From: an uncultured Collinsella sp.
Lineage (GTDB): Bacteria; Actinomycetota; Coriobacteriia; Coriobacteriales; Coriobacteriaceae
Direction: 5' to 3'
DNA length: 21,816 nt
Assembly: GCA_902461085.1 (NCBI GenBank)
Contig: CABPWH010000034.1
Coordinates: 1-21,816, forward strand
Positions 1-7,702 of this stretch are shown here, piece after piece. The stretch's first letter is position 1. The number at the start of each line of letters is the position of its first letter. Below the pieces are notes generated by a model. The model was given only the letters and a program-made list of their open reading frames with translations, ran no database searches and was not told where the DNA came from. Made by a program: the position numbers and the translations under genes.

Positions 1-2625
1 GGCTACTACAAGCGCCGTGAGGGCGTGGGCGACTGCACCGTCACCATTCCGCCTCCCAACGTGACCGGCAAGCTCCACATGGGTCACGCCACCGACGACT
101 CCATCCAGGACGCTATCATCCGTATGGCCCGCATGCGCGGCAAGTCCACGCGTTGGGTGCTGGGTACCGACCACGCCGGTATCGCCACGCAGACTAAGGT
201 CGACAAGAAGCTCAAGAGTGAGGGCATCAGCCGCCTGGAGATCGGTCGCGACAAGTTTGTCGACGCCTGCTGGGACTGGACCCACGAGTACGGCGGCATC
301 ATCGTCGAGCAGATCAAGCGTATGGGCTGCTCCGTCGACTTCGACAACGAGCGCTTCACCATGGACGAGGACTATGCCCAGGCCGTGCGCAAGGTCTTCT
401 GCGACTGGTACCACGACGGCCTGATCTACCGTGGCAAGCGCATCGTCAACTGGTGCCCCAACTGCACCACCGCCATCTCGGACGACGAGGCCGAGTATAA
501 GGACGAGAAGGGCCACCTGTGGCACCTGCGCTACCCGCTGACCGAGCCGGTCAACGGCCAGGACTACATCGTCGTCGCCACCACGCGCCCCGAGACCATG
601 CTCGGCGACACGGGCGTCGCCGTTTCCCCGAAGGACCCCGAGAAGGCCGCCTTCGTGGGCAAGACCGTCAAGCTTCCCATCGTCGACCGTGAGATCCCCA
701 TCTTTGAGGATTGGCATGTCGACGCCAACTTCGGCTCCGGCTTCGTCAAGGTAACGCCTGCTCACGACCCCAACGACTACGCCATGGGTCAGGCTCACGA
801 CCTGCCGCAGATCAATATCTTCGATGAACACGCGGTGGTCGTCGAGGGCTACGGCGAGTTCACCGGCATGAACCGCGACGAGTGCCGCGAGGCCGTCATC
901 AAGTGGTTCGAGGAGCACGACCTGCTCGATCATGTCGAGGACCTCGATCACTCCGTCATGCACTGCTACCGCTGCGACGCCGCGCTTGAGCCGTGGCTGT
1001 CCGAGCAGTGGTTTGTGGCCGTTGACAAGCTCAAGGGGCCGGCGCTTGACGCCGTTAACTCCGGTAAGGTTACCTTCCACCCCGCGCGCTGGACGCAGAC
1101 CTACACCACCTGGATGGAGAACCTTAAGGACTGGTGCATTAGCCGCCAGCTGTGGTGGGGCCACCGCATCCCCGTGTTCTACTGCGAGGACTGCGGCTGG
1201 GAGGACGCTCTTACCGAGGACACCGATGTGTGCCCCAAGTGCGGCGGCCATCACGTGCATCAGGACGAGAACGTGCTGGACACCTGGTTCAGCTCGCAGC
1301 TGTGGACCTTCGCCACGCAGGGCTGGCCGCAAAAGCCGGAGCTGCTCGAGGGACATCACCCCACGACGGCGCTCGTCACCGCACGCGACATCATCGCGCT
1401 GTGGGTCGCCCGCATGGTCATGAGCTCGCTGTACTTCCTGGACGAGGTGCCGTTTAAGGACGTCGTCATCTACCCGACGATTCTTGCCAAGGATGGCAGC
1501 CGCATGTCCAAGTCCAAGGGCAACGGCGTTGACCCCATGGATCTCATCGGTATGTACGGCGCCGACGCCATGCGCTTCAACCTGCTTACGCTGTGCACCA
1601 ACAACCAGGACGTCAAGTTTGACGCGAATATCGATAAGAAGACCAAGAAGCTTATCGACAGCCCGCGCACCGAGCAGGCCAAGTCGTTTGTGACCAAGAT
1701 CTGGAACGCCAGCCGCTTCCTGCTTATGAACATGGAGGGCTACACGCCCGGCGAGCCCGTCGTGGAGACGCCGGCCGACGCCTGGATGTTCAGCCGCCTG
1801 GCCAAGGCCGTTAAGATGGTCACCGAGGGCATCGAGAACTATACGTTTGGCGACATGGCCCGCGGCGTGCAGCAGTTCTTCTGGAACGAGGTCTGCGACT
1901 GGTACGTCGAGGTCACCAAGGCCCGCTTGAAGGGCGAGGGCCGTCTGCAGGCTCAGCGTAACCTGATCTTTGTGCTCGATACCTCCATTCGCTTGATGCA
2001 CCCGCTTATGCCGTTTGTCACCGAGGAGATCTGGGACAACATGCCGGCGAGCGTGCTCGACCTGGATGCGGAGGGCAACGTGAACCGCGTCGAGGCGCTC
2101 ATGATCGCCAAGTGGCCCGAGCCCGCCGACTACGCTAAGTATGTCGATGAGCCCGCCGAGCGCGCGTTTGAGCTGTGCCGCACCGTCGTTTCCGCCGCCC
2201 GCGCCACGCGTTCGCGTTATCGCTTGAGCCCCAAGGCCGAGCTCGACGTGGTCGTGCGCGCCGGTGCCGAGGACATCGAGAAGCTTGAGAGCCTTCGCTC
2301 GACCATTGAACCGCTGGCGAACACCGCCTCGCTGGTCATGGGCACCGACGTTGAGAAGCCGGCCGCGAGCATCGCCGTGGTCGACAGCGGCGTCGAGGTC
2401 TTTGTGGTGCTCGAGGGCAAGGTCGACCTTTCGGCCGAGAAGGCACGCCTGGAGAAGGAGATCGCCGCGGCCCAGAAGGAGCTCGCCGGCTGCGAGAAGA
2501 CGCTTGCCAACGAGGGCTTTGTTGCCAAGGCCGCGCCTGCGGTGGTGCAGAAGAAGAGGGACCGTGCAGCTGAGCTCAAGGAGATCCTGGTGGCGCTGAC
2601 TGCTCAGGTTGCTGACTTCTCGTAG
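1..2625 (+). CDS. valS: Valine--tRNA ligase, 5' end cut by window
   Basis: Class I aminoacyl-tRNA synthetase that charges tRNA-Val and hydrolyses mischarged Thr-tRNA-Val in the cytoplasm. The frame is open from base 1, and the residues before the GTG at 25 already read as ValRS (GYYKRREGVGDCTVTIPPPNVTG), so the true start lies upstream; by family length I estimate some 25-40 residues are missing. Visible: the HIGH motif as HMGH (nt 76-87); the editing domain around the TTRPETMLGDT stretch; the DWCISRQLWWGHRIPV block; two CxxC pairs in a zinc-ribbon-like insertion (YCEDC and CPKC); the KMSKS loop as RMSKS (nt 1501-1515); an anticodon-binding domain; and a C-terminal coiled coil rich in Lys/Glu/Ala typical of ValRS. 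Ends with TAG at 2623-2625. The identification is certain; only the N-terminus is unknown. Confidence 0.98.
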   Translation, partial: GYYKRREGVGDCTVTIPPPNVTGKLHMGHATDDSIQDAIIRMARMRGKSTRWVLGTDHAGIATQTKVDKKLKSEGISRLEIGRDKFVDACWDWTHEYGGIIVEQIKRMGCSVDFDNERFTMDEDYAQAVRKVFCDWYHDGLIYRGKRIVNWCPNCTTAISDDEAEYKDEKGHLWHLRYPLTEPVNGQDYIVVATTRPETMLGDTGVAVSPKDPEKAAFVGKTVKLPIVDREIPIFEDWHVDANFGSGFVKVTPAHDPNDYAMGQAHDLPQINIFDEHAVVVEGYGEFTGMNRDECREAVIKWFEEHDLLDHVEDLDHSVMHCYRCDAALEPWLSEQWFVAVDKLKGPALDAVNSGKVTFHPARWTQTYTTWMENLKDWCISRQLWWGHRIPVFYCEDCGWEDALTEDTDVCPKCGGHHVHQDENVLDTWFSSQLWTFATQGWPQKPELLEGHHPTTALVTARDIIALWVARMVMSSLYFLDEVPFKDVVIYPTILAKDGSRMSKSKGNGVDPMDLIGMYGADAMRFNLLTLCTNNQDVKFDANIDKKTKKLIDSPRTEQAKSFVTKIWNASRFLLMNMEGYTPGEPVVETPADAWMFSRLAKAVKMVTEGIENYTFGDMARGVQQFFWNEVCDWYVEVTKARLKGEGRLQAQRNLIFVLDTSIRLMHPLMPFVTEEIWDNMPASVLDLDAEGNVNRVEALMIAKWPEPADYAKYVDEPAERAFELCRTVVSAARATRSRYRLSPKAELDVVVRAGAEDIEKLESLRSTIEPLANTASLVMGTDVEKPAASIAVVDSGVEVFVVLEGKVDLSAEKARLEKEIAAAQKELAGCEKTLANEGFVAKAAPAVVQKKRDRAAELKEILVALTAQVADFS

Positions 2626-2644
2626 GTCTAACTTGGGGGCGCGT

Positions 2645-2745
2645 CCCGATGCTTTGCTCTCCGCTGCGGACAGTCCTGCGCAAGACGGACAGCACATTAA
2701 GTGCTGTCCTTTGCGTGCGGAACTTGCGGCGAGCAAAGCATCGGG
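2645..2745. repeat. 101-bp imperfect palindrome between valS and folC
   Basis: The outer arms CCCGATGCTTTGCTC (2645-2659) and its exact reverse complement (2731-2745) enclose an inner perfect hairpin, GGACAGCAC (2687-2695) and GTGCTGTCC (2701-2709) around ATTAA. Part of the sequence between the arms also pairs (CGCAA with TTGCG; CCGC with GCGG), so the whole could fold as one long cruciform or RNA hairpin. It resembles a repeat element of the REP or MITE kind rather than a terminator, since no T-run follows. Only one copy is in the window. Confidence 0.75.
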
Positions 2746-2850
2746 CCGCTCCTAGTTCGTTTACGTGGTTGTTTGCAACTGGCGTGTTAGGGGCACTGGG
2801 TTGTGGCCTTGATCTTGCTGCAATCGGGTAAAGGCTGAAATTGTCAACGC

Positions 2851-2883
2851 GAGGGGCTCATTCTTTTTGATGAGCCTCTTTTT
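2851..2883 (+). terminator. Intrinsic terminator after valS
   Basis: A GGCTCAT/ATGAGCC stem (2855-2861 with 2870-2876) around a T-rich loop is followed by TCTTTTTT. It lies directly before folC. Because an in-frame ATG at 2884 touches this T-tail, it argues for the later folC start at 2905. It may act as a valS terminator or as an attenuator for valS-folC read-through. Confidence 0.75.
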
Positions 2884-2904
2884 ATGTTGAGGGGACTTTG
2901 GGTT

Positions 2905-4248
2905 ATGGCTAAGCGTTCTGGGTCGTATGTCGTTCCTTTTTCGTTTGAATTGCTTTCGTTTGGTGAGGCTGTTGGGCTTGCTGCTGATACAGGGCGGATT
3001 TCTGGGGATGCTGGTCCTCTGCTCGAGACGGTTATCGATATGCTCGATGAGCTGGGGCGTCCGGATGAGTATTTCGACTGCATTCAGGTCGCCGGTACCA
3101 ATGGCAAGACTTCGACTACGCGTTTTTCGGCTGCCATTCTTCGTGGTGAGGGGCTCAAGACCGCGCTGTATACGTCACCGCAGCTGGTGCGCTATCCCGA
3201 GCGCATGGAGGTTGACGGGCACGTTGTGAGCGACGAGGCCTTTGCCCGTGGCGTTTCGGCAGCTGTCGAGGCGGGGCGTCGCGTGAATGCGCGCCGTGTG
3301 GCGGCGCGGGAGCGTGCCTATTCCATCACGCCGTTTGACCTGCTGACGGCTGCCGCACTTGTAGTGTTTGCCGAGGCCGCGGTGGATGTTGCCGTGCTCG
3401 AAGTTGGCATGGGCGGGCGTTGGGACGCCACGAGTGCGACCGATCCCGTCGCCATTGCCATTACGGGCATCGGGCTCGATCACACACGTATTTTGGGCGA
3501 CACGCTCGAGGCCATTGCGGGGGAGAAGGCTGCGGTTATCAAACCCGGGCGCTTGGTTGTTTTGGGCGAGGGCACGCACGAGGCGAGCGTTCAGCGCGTG
3601 ATGGATGCCCGCTGCCGCGAGTGCGGCATCGTGCCGCTCGTGGTGAACCATGCCACGACCAAGGTGCCGGAGCACGTGGGCGATACGGTTGAGTTTAGCT
3701 GCACCACGCCGCGTGCGATCTATACGTCGAGCATGGTCAAGCCGGCGTATCAGCCGCAGAATGCTGCGTGCGCGATTATGCTGTGCGAGGGCTATCTGGG
3801 CCGCGAGCTCGACCACGAGGCACTGGATGCTTCGCTTATGGGCTGCCCCACACCGGGCCGATTTGATGTGCTGGGAACTGATCCGCTCAAGTTGATTGAT
3901 GCCTGCCATAACCCTCAGAGCTGCGAGAACTTTGTGAGCGCGCTGGACGAGATCGATCCCTGCGTAGAGAATCGCCCCACGCTGCTGTGCGCCGCGCTGG
4001 CCGATAAGGACGTGGCGGGTATCGTTGACGTTTTGGTTCCGGCGTTCCCCCGCGTGGTCGTGACCCAGACCGATTCCGATCGCGCCCTGCCGGCAGAGGA
4101 GCTCGCCGCCCTCGTTGATGCTGATAAGCTTGCGGGCGTATACCCCAGCGTTTCCGAGGCCCTCGCGGCCCTCGATGCCGCCGGCGAGCCTTTCGTAGCC
4201 GCCGGCACCATTACCCTAGCCGGCGAAGTAGCCGGTCTGCTCCGCTAA
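2905..4248 (+). CDS. folC: Folylpolyglutamate synthase / dihydrofolate synthase family
   Basis: Mur-ligase-fold enzyme that adds glutamate to dihydropteroate or folates using ATP. At 447 residues it has normal family length. Visible: the ATP-binding P-loop GTNGKTST at residues 64-71; the substrate-loop block TSPQLVRYPERM; EVGMGGRWD from residue 166; the GLDHTRILGDT and GEKAAVIKPG motifs; and DACHNP at residues 332-337 at the start of the C-terminal ligase domain. The start at 2905 is chosen over the ATG at 2884 because a GAGGGG Shine-Dalgarno lies at 2890-2895, while 2884 abuts the terminator T-run. A valS-folC order is familiar from other bacteria; here the pair is separated by a palindrome and a terminator. 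I cannot tell mono- from bifunctional (folate/dihydrofolate) activity. Confidence 0.95.
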   Translation: MAKRSGSYVVPFSFELLSFGEAVGLAADTGRISGDAGPLLETVIDMLDELGRPDEYFDCIQVAGTNGKTSTTRFSAAILRGEGLKTALYTSPQLVRYPERMEVDGHVVSDEAFARGVSAAVEAGRRVNARRVAARERAYSITPFDLLTAAALVVFAEAAVDVAVLEVGMGGRWDATSATDPVAIAITGIGLDHTRILGDTLEAIAGEKAAVIKPGRLVVLGEGTHEASVQRVMDARCRECGIVPLVVNHATTKVPEHVGDTVEFSCTTPRAIYTSSMVKPAYQPQNAACAIMLCEGYLGRELDHEALDASLMGCPTPGRFDVLGTDPLKLIDACHNPQSCENFVSALDEIDPCVENRPTLLCAALADKDVAGIVDVLVPAFPRVVVTQTDSDRALPAEELAALVDADKLAGVYPSVSEALAALDAAGEPFVAAGTITLAGEVAGLLR

Positions 4249-4262
4249 CCCATCCCCTCATC

Positions 4263-4329
4263 AGTTGCGGTGAAATAGGGACTGTTTTACAAGCCAGGAG
4301 CCCCAAACAGTCCGTATATCACCGCAACT
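4263..4329. repeat. Intergenic palindrome, family A, copy 1
   Basis: 25-bp arms at 4263-4287 and 4305-4329 match at 23 of 25 positions and enclose a short loop. The arm begins AGTTGCGGTGAAATA and ends GGACTGTTT. The same arm occurs as a perfect inverted repeat at 5799-5865, and both copies are preceded by CCTCAT. It sits just after the folC stop. Confidence 0.9.
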
Positions 4330-4340
4330 CAAAAGCAGTC

Positions 4341-4364
4341 AATTTGGGACGGGGCTTTTTGCTA
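4341..4364 (+). repeat. GGGACGGGGC/T-run box, copy 1, terminator-like
   Basis: The box reads AATT-T-GGGACGGGGC followed by TTTTTGCTA. The preceding CAAAAGC (4330-4336) can pair with GCTTTTTG to give a weak stem with a T-run, which could help end folC transcripts. A near-identical box lies on the opposite strand at 5891-5916, again beside a family A palindrome. Confidence 0.55.
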
Positions 4365-4389
4365 CCCTGTGCCCTGAGTTGACTCGCTT

Positions 4390-4549
4390 GCCACGAAATG
4401 GGCCTATCTACTACGTTTGACCGGTTACCCCCGACCATACGGAACATCGCGAAATTAAAACCGCAGGTAGACGGCTTGCGTATTTTGCGAAAACTCGGTT
4501 ATGGTCGACCCATGCGGGTTAAACGTAGTAGATGGGCCGTTTTCGTGGC
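4390..4549. mobile_element. MITE-like element with 29-bp terminal inverted repeats
   Basis: The left end (4390-4418, GCCACGAAATGGGCC...) and right end (4521-4549) are inverted repeats matching at 26 of 29 positions. Inner segments also pair: CGACCATA (4432-4439) with TATGGTCG (4500-4507), and TCGCGAAAT with ATTTTGCGA allowing one wobble pair. The 160-bp unit can therefore fold into a long stem. It has no convincing coding content; a 67-codon open frame inside it is an effect of the palindrome. No transposase is nearby, so any movement would be in trans. Target-site duplications were not evident by eye. Confidence 0.6.
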
Positions 4550-4561
4550 GCGGCGTAATCG

Positions 4562-4596
4562 CAATGTGACAAAGGGGCTGTCCCTTTGTCACATTG
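4562..4596. terminator. Perfect 15-bp hairpin next to the M24 peptidase stop
   Basis: CAATGTGACAAAGGG (4562-4576) and its exact reverse complement (4582-4596) flank a five-base loop. It lies two bases from the peptidase stop codon, between convergent genes. Stem length and place suggest a bidirectional terminator or mRNA 3'-end stabiliser, though there is no long T-run. It could equally be a dispersed palindromic repeat. Confidence 0.6.
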
Positions 4597-4597
4597 G

Positions 4598-5686
4598 CTA
4601 GTCTAGGCGGACCGGATCGTGGGGGTAGGCGTTGAGAATCTCGACGCCGGACTCGGTAACTAGGGCCAAGTCCTCGATGCGGACTCCGGTGCGGCCGGGG
4701 AGGTAGATGCCCGGTTCGATGGAGAACGTCATGCCCGGTTCAACGACCTGCTCGTTGACGAGCGAGACGTCGCCTGGCTCGTGGTCCTGCAGGCCGATCG
4801 AGTGGCCCAGGCGATGCGTGAAGTACTTGCCGTAGCCAGCGTCCTCAATCACGTCGCGCGCGGCACGGTCTAGGTCGCACATGCGTGCGCCTGGCGCGAT
4901 GAGCGCCTCGGCGGCCTCGTTGGCACGGCGCACGATGTCGTAGATGCGTGCGGTCTCCTCGTCCGGCTCGCCCCAAAAGAACGTGCGCGTCATGTCCGAG
5001 CAGTAGTTGCGATGGCGTCCGCCAATGTCGAACAGCACCACGTCGCCGCGCTTGAGTACGGTGTCGTCGGGCTCGTGGTGCGGGTCGCCGGCGTTGGCGC
5101 CAAAGCTCACGATCGGCGGAAAGCTAAAGCCCTCGCAGCCGTGCTTGCGGTACAGACTGAGCATCTGATCGGCAATTTCGCGCTCCGTCACGCCTTCATG
5201 GACGAGCTTGATGGTATCGGCCATCACGGCGTCGTTGGCGGCAGAGGACGCTCGCATAAGCTCCTGCTCGGTAGCGTCTTTGTAGGTGCGTGCGGCAGTG
5301 ACGGCAAAGTCGCCTAGGAAGAACTCGCTCGCGGCGTGACGCTCCATGAGGGGCATCAAAAAGCCGGAACGCATGACGGTGTCGATGCCGAGCGGTTTGG
5401 TCGGATCGACCTCGCGAACGATGGCGTCGGCCACGTCGTCAGTATCGGTGTGGTACGCGACGCGGGCATTGTCATACTCTGGCAGCTGGTGCAGGGCGTT
5501 GACGAGGATCAACGGCTCGGTGCCGCGTGCGAGCAGCACGCCACAAAAACGCTCGAACATATCGGCATAAAAACCGGTCAGGTAATAGATCGACCACGGG
5601 TCGTTTACGAGCAGCTGTGCGCCGGGGTGCTGAGCCTCGAGCGCATCGAGCACGCGCGCCACACGCTGGTCATCGACATGTGCCAT
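4598..5686 (-). CDS. M24 family metallopeptidase (Xaa-Pro aminopeptidase type)
   Basis: Cytoplasmic dimetal peptidase predicted to remove N-terminal residues before proline. 362 residues: an N-terminal creatinase-like domain (about 1-125) and a pita-bread catalytic domain. All five metal ligands are present: D220 in FDIGG, D231 in CSDMTRT, H295 in GHSIGLQDHEPG, E324 in FSIEPGIY and E338 in RIEDL. The start at 5686 (MAHVDD) is chosen because GAAAGG lies seven bases upstream; an in-frame ATG 13 codons earlier has no good ribosome-binding site. It is a single-gene unit, convergent with folC, and both flanks carry copies of the family A palindrome. A prolidase (dipeptidase) role cannot be excluded from sequence alone. 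Confidence 0.93.
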   Translation of the reverse strand: MAHVDDQRVARVLDALEAQHPGAQLLVNDPWSIYYLTGFYADMFERFCGVLLARGTEPLILVNALHQLPEYDNARVAYHTDTDDVADAIVREVDPTKPLGIDTVMRSGFLMPLMERHAASEFFLGDFAVTAARTYKDATEQELMRASSAANDAVMADTIKLVHEGVTEREIADQMLSLYRKHGCEGFSFPPIVSFGANAGDPHHEPDDTVLKRGDVVLFDIGGRHRNYCSDMTRTFFWGEPDEETARIYDIVRRANEAAEALIAPGARMCDLDRAARDVIEDAGYGKYFTHRLGHSIGLQDHEPGDVSLVNEQVVEPGMTFSIEPGIYLPGRTGVRIEDLALVTESGVEILNAYPHDPVRLD

Positions 5687-5798
5687 ACATCGTCCTTTCG
5701 CTAGGGTGCCACCATGGTATCCCAAGCCCGGCAGATAGGGACGTTCCTTTTATGCCGGCACCTTGGGACACTCCTTTGCATCCCATGCGGCCCTCATA

Positions 5799-5865
5799 AG
5801 TTGCGGTGAAATACGGACTGTTTAGCGGCCTGAAGCCATTAAACAGTCCGTATTTCACCGCAACT
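5799..5865. repeat. Intergenic palindrome, family A, copy 2
   Basis: The 25-bp arms at 5799-5823 and 5841-5865 are exact reverse complements. Pairing can extend outward through CCTCA and TGAGG. It matches the arms at 4263-4329 with two differences in each copy-1 arm at most. It lies between the M24 peptidase start and the 3' end of the DUF1667 gene. The rest of the 5687-5922 gap holds GGGACGTTCCTTTT- and GGGACACTCCTTTG-like short repeats (5739-5778) and no gene. Confidence 0.92.
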
Positions 5866-5890
5866 GAGGAGGGCAGGGTGGATGGCGGGG

Positions 5891-5921
5891 TAGCTAAAAG
5901 AGCCCCGTCCCCAATTAGCTA
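5891..5921 (-). terminator. GGGACGGGGCT box, copy 2, hairpin after the redox operon
   Basis: TAGCTAA (5891-5897) and TTAGCTA (5915-5921) pair around a loop. Read on the - strand, the loop contains GGGGACGGGGCTCTTTT, the same box as at 4341-4364. It begins one base after the DUF1667 stop codon and, with the adjacent family A palindrome, probably ends the three-gene operon. The stem is short, so terminator activity is inference. Confidence 0.5.
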
Positions 5922-5922
5922 C

Positions 5923-6321
5923 TTAGACTCGGTCGATGTCCATGCTGGCGATTAGGTTGATGTTGGTGTTTAGGAGGTTCTCTAGGACTACGTCGCCCAT
6001 GCGGATGGGGGCGTTGACGACTAGGTCGCGGATGAGGTCCATGGTCTGGGCGTGGAGCGTCAGCGGGATGGCTTCGGCCGTGCGCACGGGGAGCAGGGCT
6101 TCGTCGCCTCCGGAGACGGCCACGGTGGTGGTGAGCACGCGCATGGGGCAGGTGAGTTCCTGATGTGCGAACTTATCGCCGCGCGGGCAGTTGTTGCCGG
6201 TTACGGAGCGCACTTCCACCACGGCGCCATTGGCGTCGCGCTCCACCTCTACGGTCAGGAGGCACTCGGATGGGCAGGTGGTGCAGTTGAACTGCAGCGT
6301 ATCGATTGCGTTATTGCTCAT
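5923..6321 (-). CDS. DUF1667 cysteine-rich redox partner protein
   Basis: 132-residue protein with conserved cysteines C13, C16, C20 (CTTCPSEC), C45 (NNCPRG) and C58 (LTCPMR). The pattern is typical of DUF1667, a family usually found beside GlpA-like and NAD(P)/FAD flavoproteins. The cysteines probably bind an Fe-S cluster or metal, so it may serve as an electron-transfer subunit in place of the GlpC of enterobacterial glycerol-3-phosphate dehydrogenase; this role is inference. It is the last gene of the operon, three bases after the upstream stop; its GAGGAGG ribosome-binding site lies inside the last codons of the preceding gene, suggesting coupled translation. Confidence 0.85.
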   Translation of the reverse strand: MSNNAIDTLQFNCTTCPSECLLTVEVERDANGAVVEVRSVTGNNCPRGDKFAHQELTCPMRVLTTTVAVSGGDEALLPVRTAEAIPLTLHAQTMDLIRDLVVNAPIRMGDVVLENLLNTNINLIASMDIDRV

Positions 6322-6324
6322 AGT

Positions 6325-7701
6325 TTATGCCTCCTCGACGGGATCGACGGATAGGACAATCTCGCTGGCACCTAGGTCGAGCGCTTGTTGGATGACCTTT
6401 GCCGGCAGTGGGAAGCTTTCCATAATGCTCGGCTTAAACGCGCGGACCTTGCCCGCAAACAGTTCCTCGTCGCCTGCCAGAATGCGCACGCGGGCGGCGT
6501 CGACCGGTCGGCGGACGCGGAAGTTGAGTTTGGTGAGTGCCACAGCCGTAATGCGTCCCGGCAGCGCGTATCCCGCAATGCCGGCAGGGGAGACAGTGAG
6601 CTCGCAGTCCGGAACGGCGCCCGCGCCGGTCCCCAGCGCGTACGCCGCTGCAGCTGCGCCAGCCCTCTCGGACTCGGTCGTCACGTTGTCGGCCAGGTCG
6701 TGCACGTGCAGCACGTTGCCACAGGCAAAGATGCCCGGCACACCCGTTTGCAGGCTCTGGTCCACCACGGCTCCGCGCGTGCGTGGATCAAGCTCAACGC
6801 CCGCGCCCACCGAAAGCTCGTTTTCGGGAATCAGACCCACCGAAAGCAGCAGCGTGTCGCACGGAACGATGCGCTCCGTCCCGGCAATGGGCGCCAGGTG
6901 CTCGTCGACCTGGCTTACCTCGACGGCCTCCACGCGGTCGTGCCCGATCACGCGTGTGACGGTGGTGGACAAGTGCAGCGGAATTCCAAAGTCGTCCAGG
7001 CAGTTCTTGACGTTGCGGCGCAGACCGTTGGCGTACGGCATGAGCTCGTACACGCCCTCGACGGAAATCCCCTCGAGCGTGCAGCGGCGCGCCATGATAA
7101 GCCCGATGTCGCCCGAGCCCAAAATGACGGCGCGCGAGCCAGGCTTGAGGTTTTCGATATTGATATATCGCTGCGCCAAGCCGGCCGTAAAAACGCCGGC
7201 GGGACGGCTGCCGGGAATCTTGATCTCGCTGCGTGTACGCTCGCGGCATCCCATGGCAAGGACGACCGCACGCCCGGTGAGCTGAAGCATGCCGGTACGG
7301 CTCATGAGCGTGACGGTATGGACTGCGGTGGTTCCCGCGGCCTCGCCCGTGTCCGGGTCGCCTACGCTCGCGCCCTCGCCCGAATCAATCCTAAGCACCA
7401 TGCTGCCCAAGAACAGCGCAATGTCGGTCGCGCGCACCTGGTCGATAAAGCGCTGCGCGTACTCGGGGCCGGTGAGTTCCTGCTTAAAGTGCGATAGGCC
7501 AAAACCGGGGTGGATGCACTGGCGCAGGATGCCGCCCAGATGCTGCTCGCGCTCCACGATAGCCACGTGTGCGCCGGCTTTATGTGCGGCAAGTGCAGCC
7601 GCCATGCCGGCGGGGCCGCCGCCGATAACGACCACGTCGAAGGCCTGTGTCGTCACCGAGCCACCGACCTTGTGCGTCGTTTCCACATCTAGCTTCGCCA
7701 T
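6325..7701 (-). CDS. NAD(P)/FAD-dependent oxidoreductase (pyridine nucleotide-disulfide-like fold)
   Basis: 458-residue two-dinucleotide-binding flavoprotein. The FAD Rossmann motif GGGPAG is at residues 27-32, after an unusual 20-residue N-terminal lead. LGGILRQCIHPGFG carries C62 near the isoalloxazine site; the NAD(P) motif GSGDIG is at 195-200; and a C-terminal FAD-contact block GIFACGNVLHVHD is followed by an Ala-rich helix. There is no CxxxxC redox pair of classic disulfide reductases. It lies between a GlpA-like flavoprotein (one base apart) and DUF1667 (three bases apart); such trios are known from clostridia and spirochaetes. It probably passes electrons between the GlpA-like subunit and NAD(P)H; the substrate is not visible from sequence. 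Confidence 0.87.
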   Translation of the reverse strand: MAKLDVETTHKVGGSVTTQAFDVVVIGGGPAGMAAALAAHKAGAHVAIVEREQHLGGILRQCIHPGFGLSHFKQELTGPEYAQRFIDQVRATDIALFLGSMVLRIDSGEGASVGDPDTGEAAGTTAVHTVTLMSRTGMLQLTGRAVVLAMGCRERTRSEIKIPGSRPAGVFTAGLAQRYINIENLKPGSRAVILGSGDIGLIMARRCTLEGISVEGVYELMPYANGLRRNVKNCLDDFGIPLHLSTTVTRVIGHDRVEAVEVSQVDEHLAPIAGTERIVPCDTLLLSVGLIPENELSVGAGVELDPRTRGAVVDQSLQTGVPGIFACGNVLHVHDLADNVTTESERAGAAAAAYALGTGAGAVPDCELTVSPAGIAGYALPGRITAVALTKLNFRVRRPVDAARVRILAGDEELFAGKVRAFKPSIMESFPLPAKVIQQALDLGASEIVLSVDPVEEA

Positions 7702-7702
7702 C

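Noticed and set aside
2649..2831. 60-codon open frame in the valS-folC gap
   Set aside because: Coincides with the nested palindrome and has no ribosome-binding site.
4398..4601. 67-codon open frame in the MITE-like element
   Set aside because: Lies on the inverted repeats and no family is recognisable; more simply explained by the palindrome.
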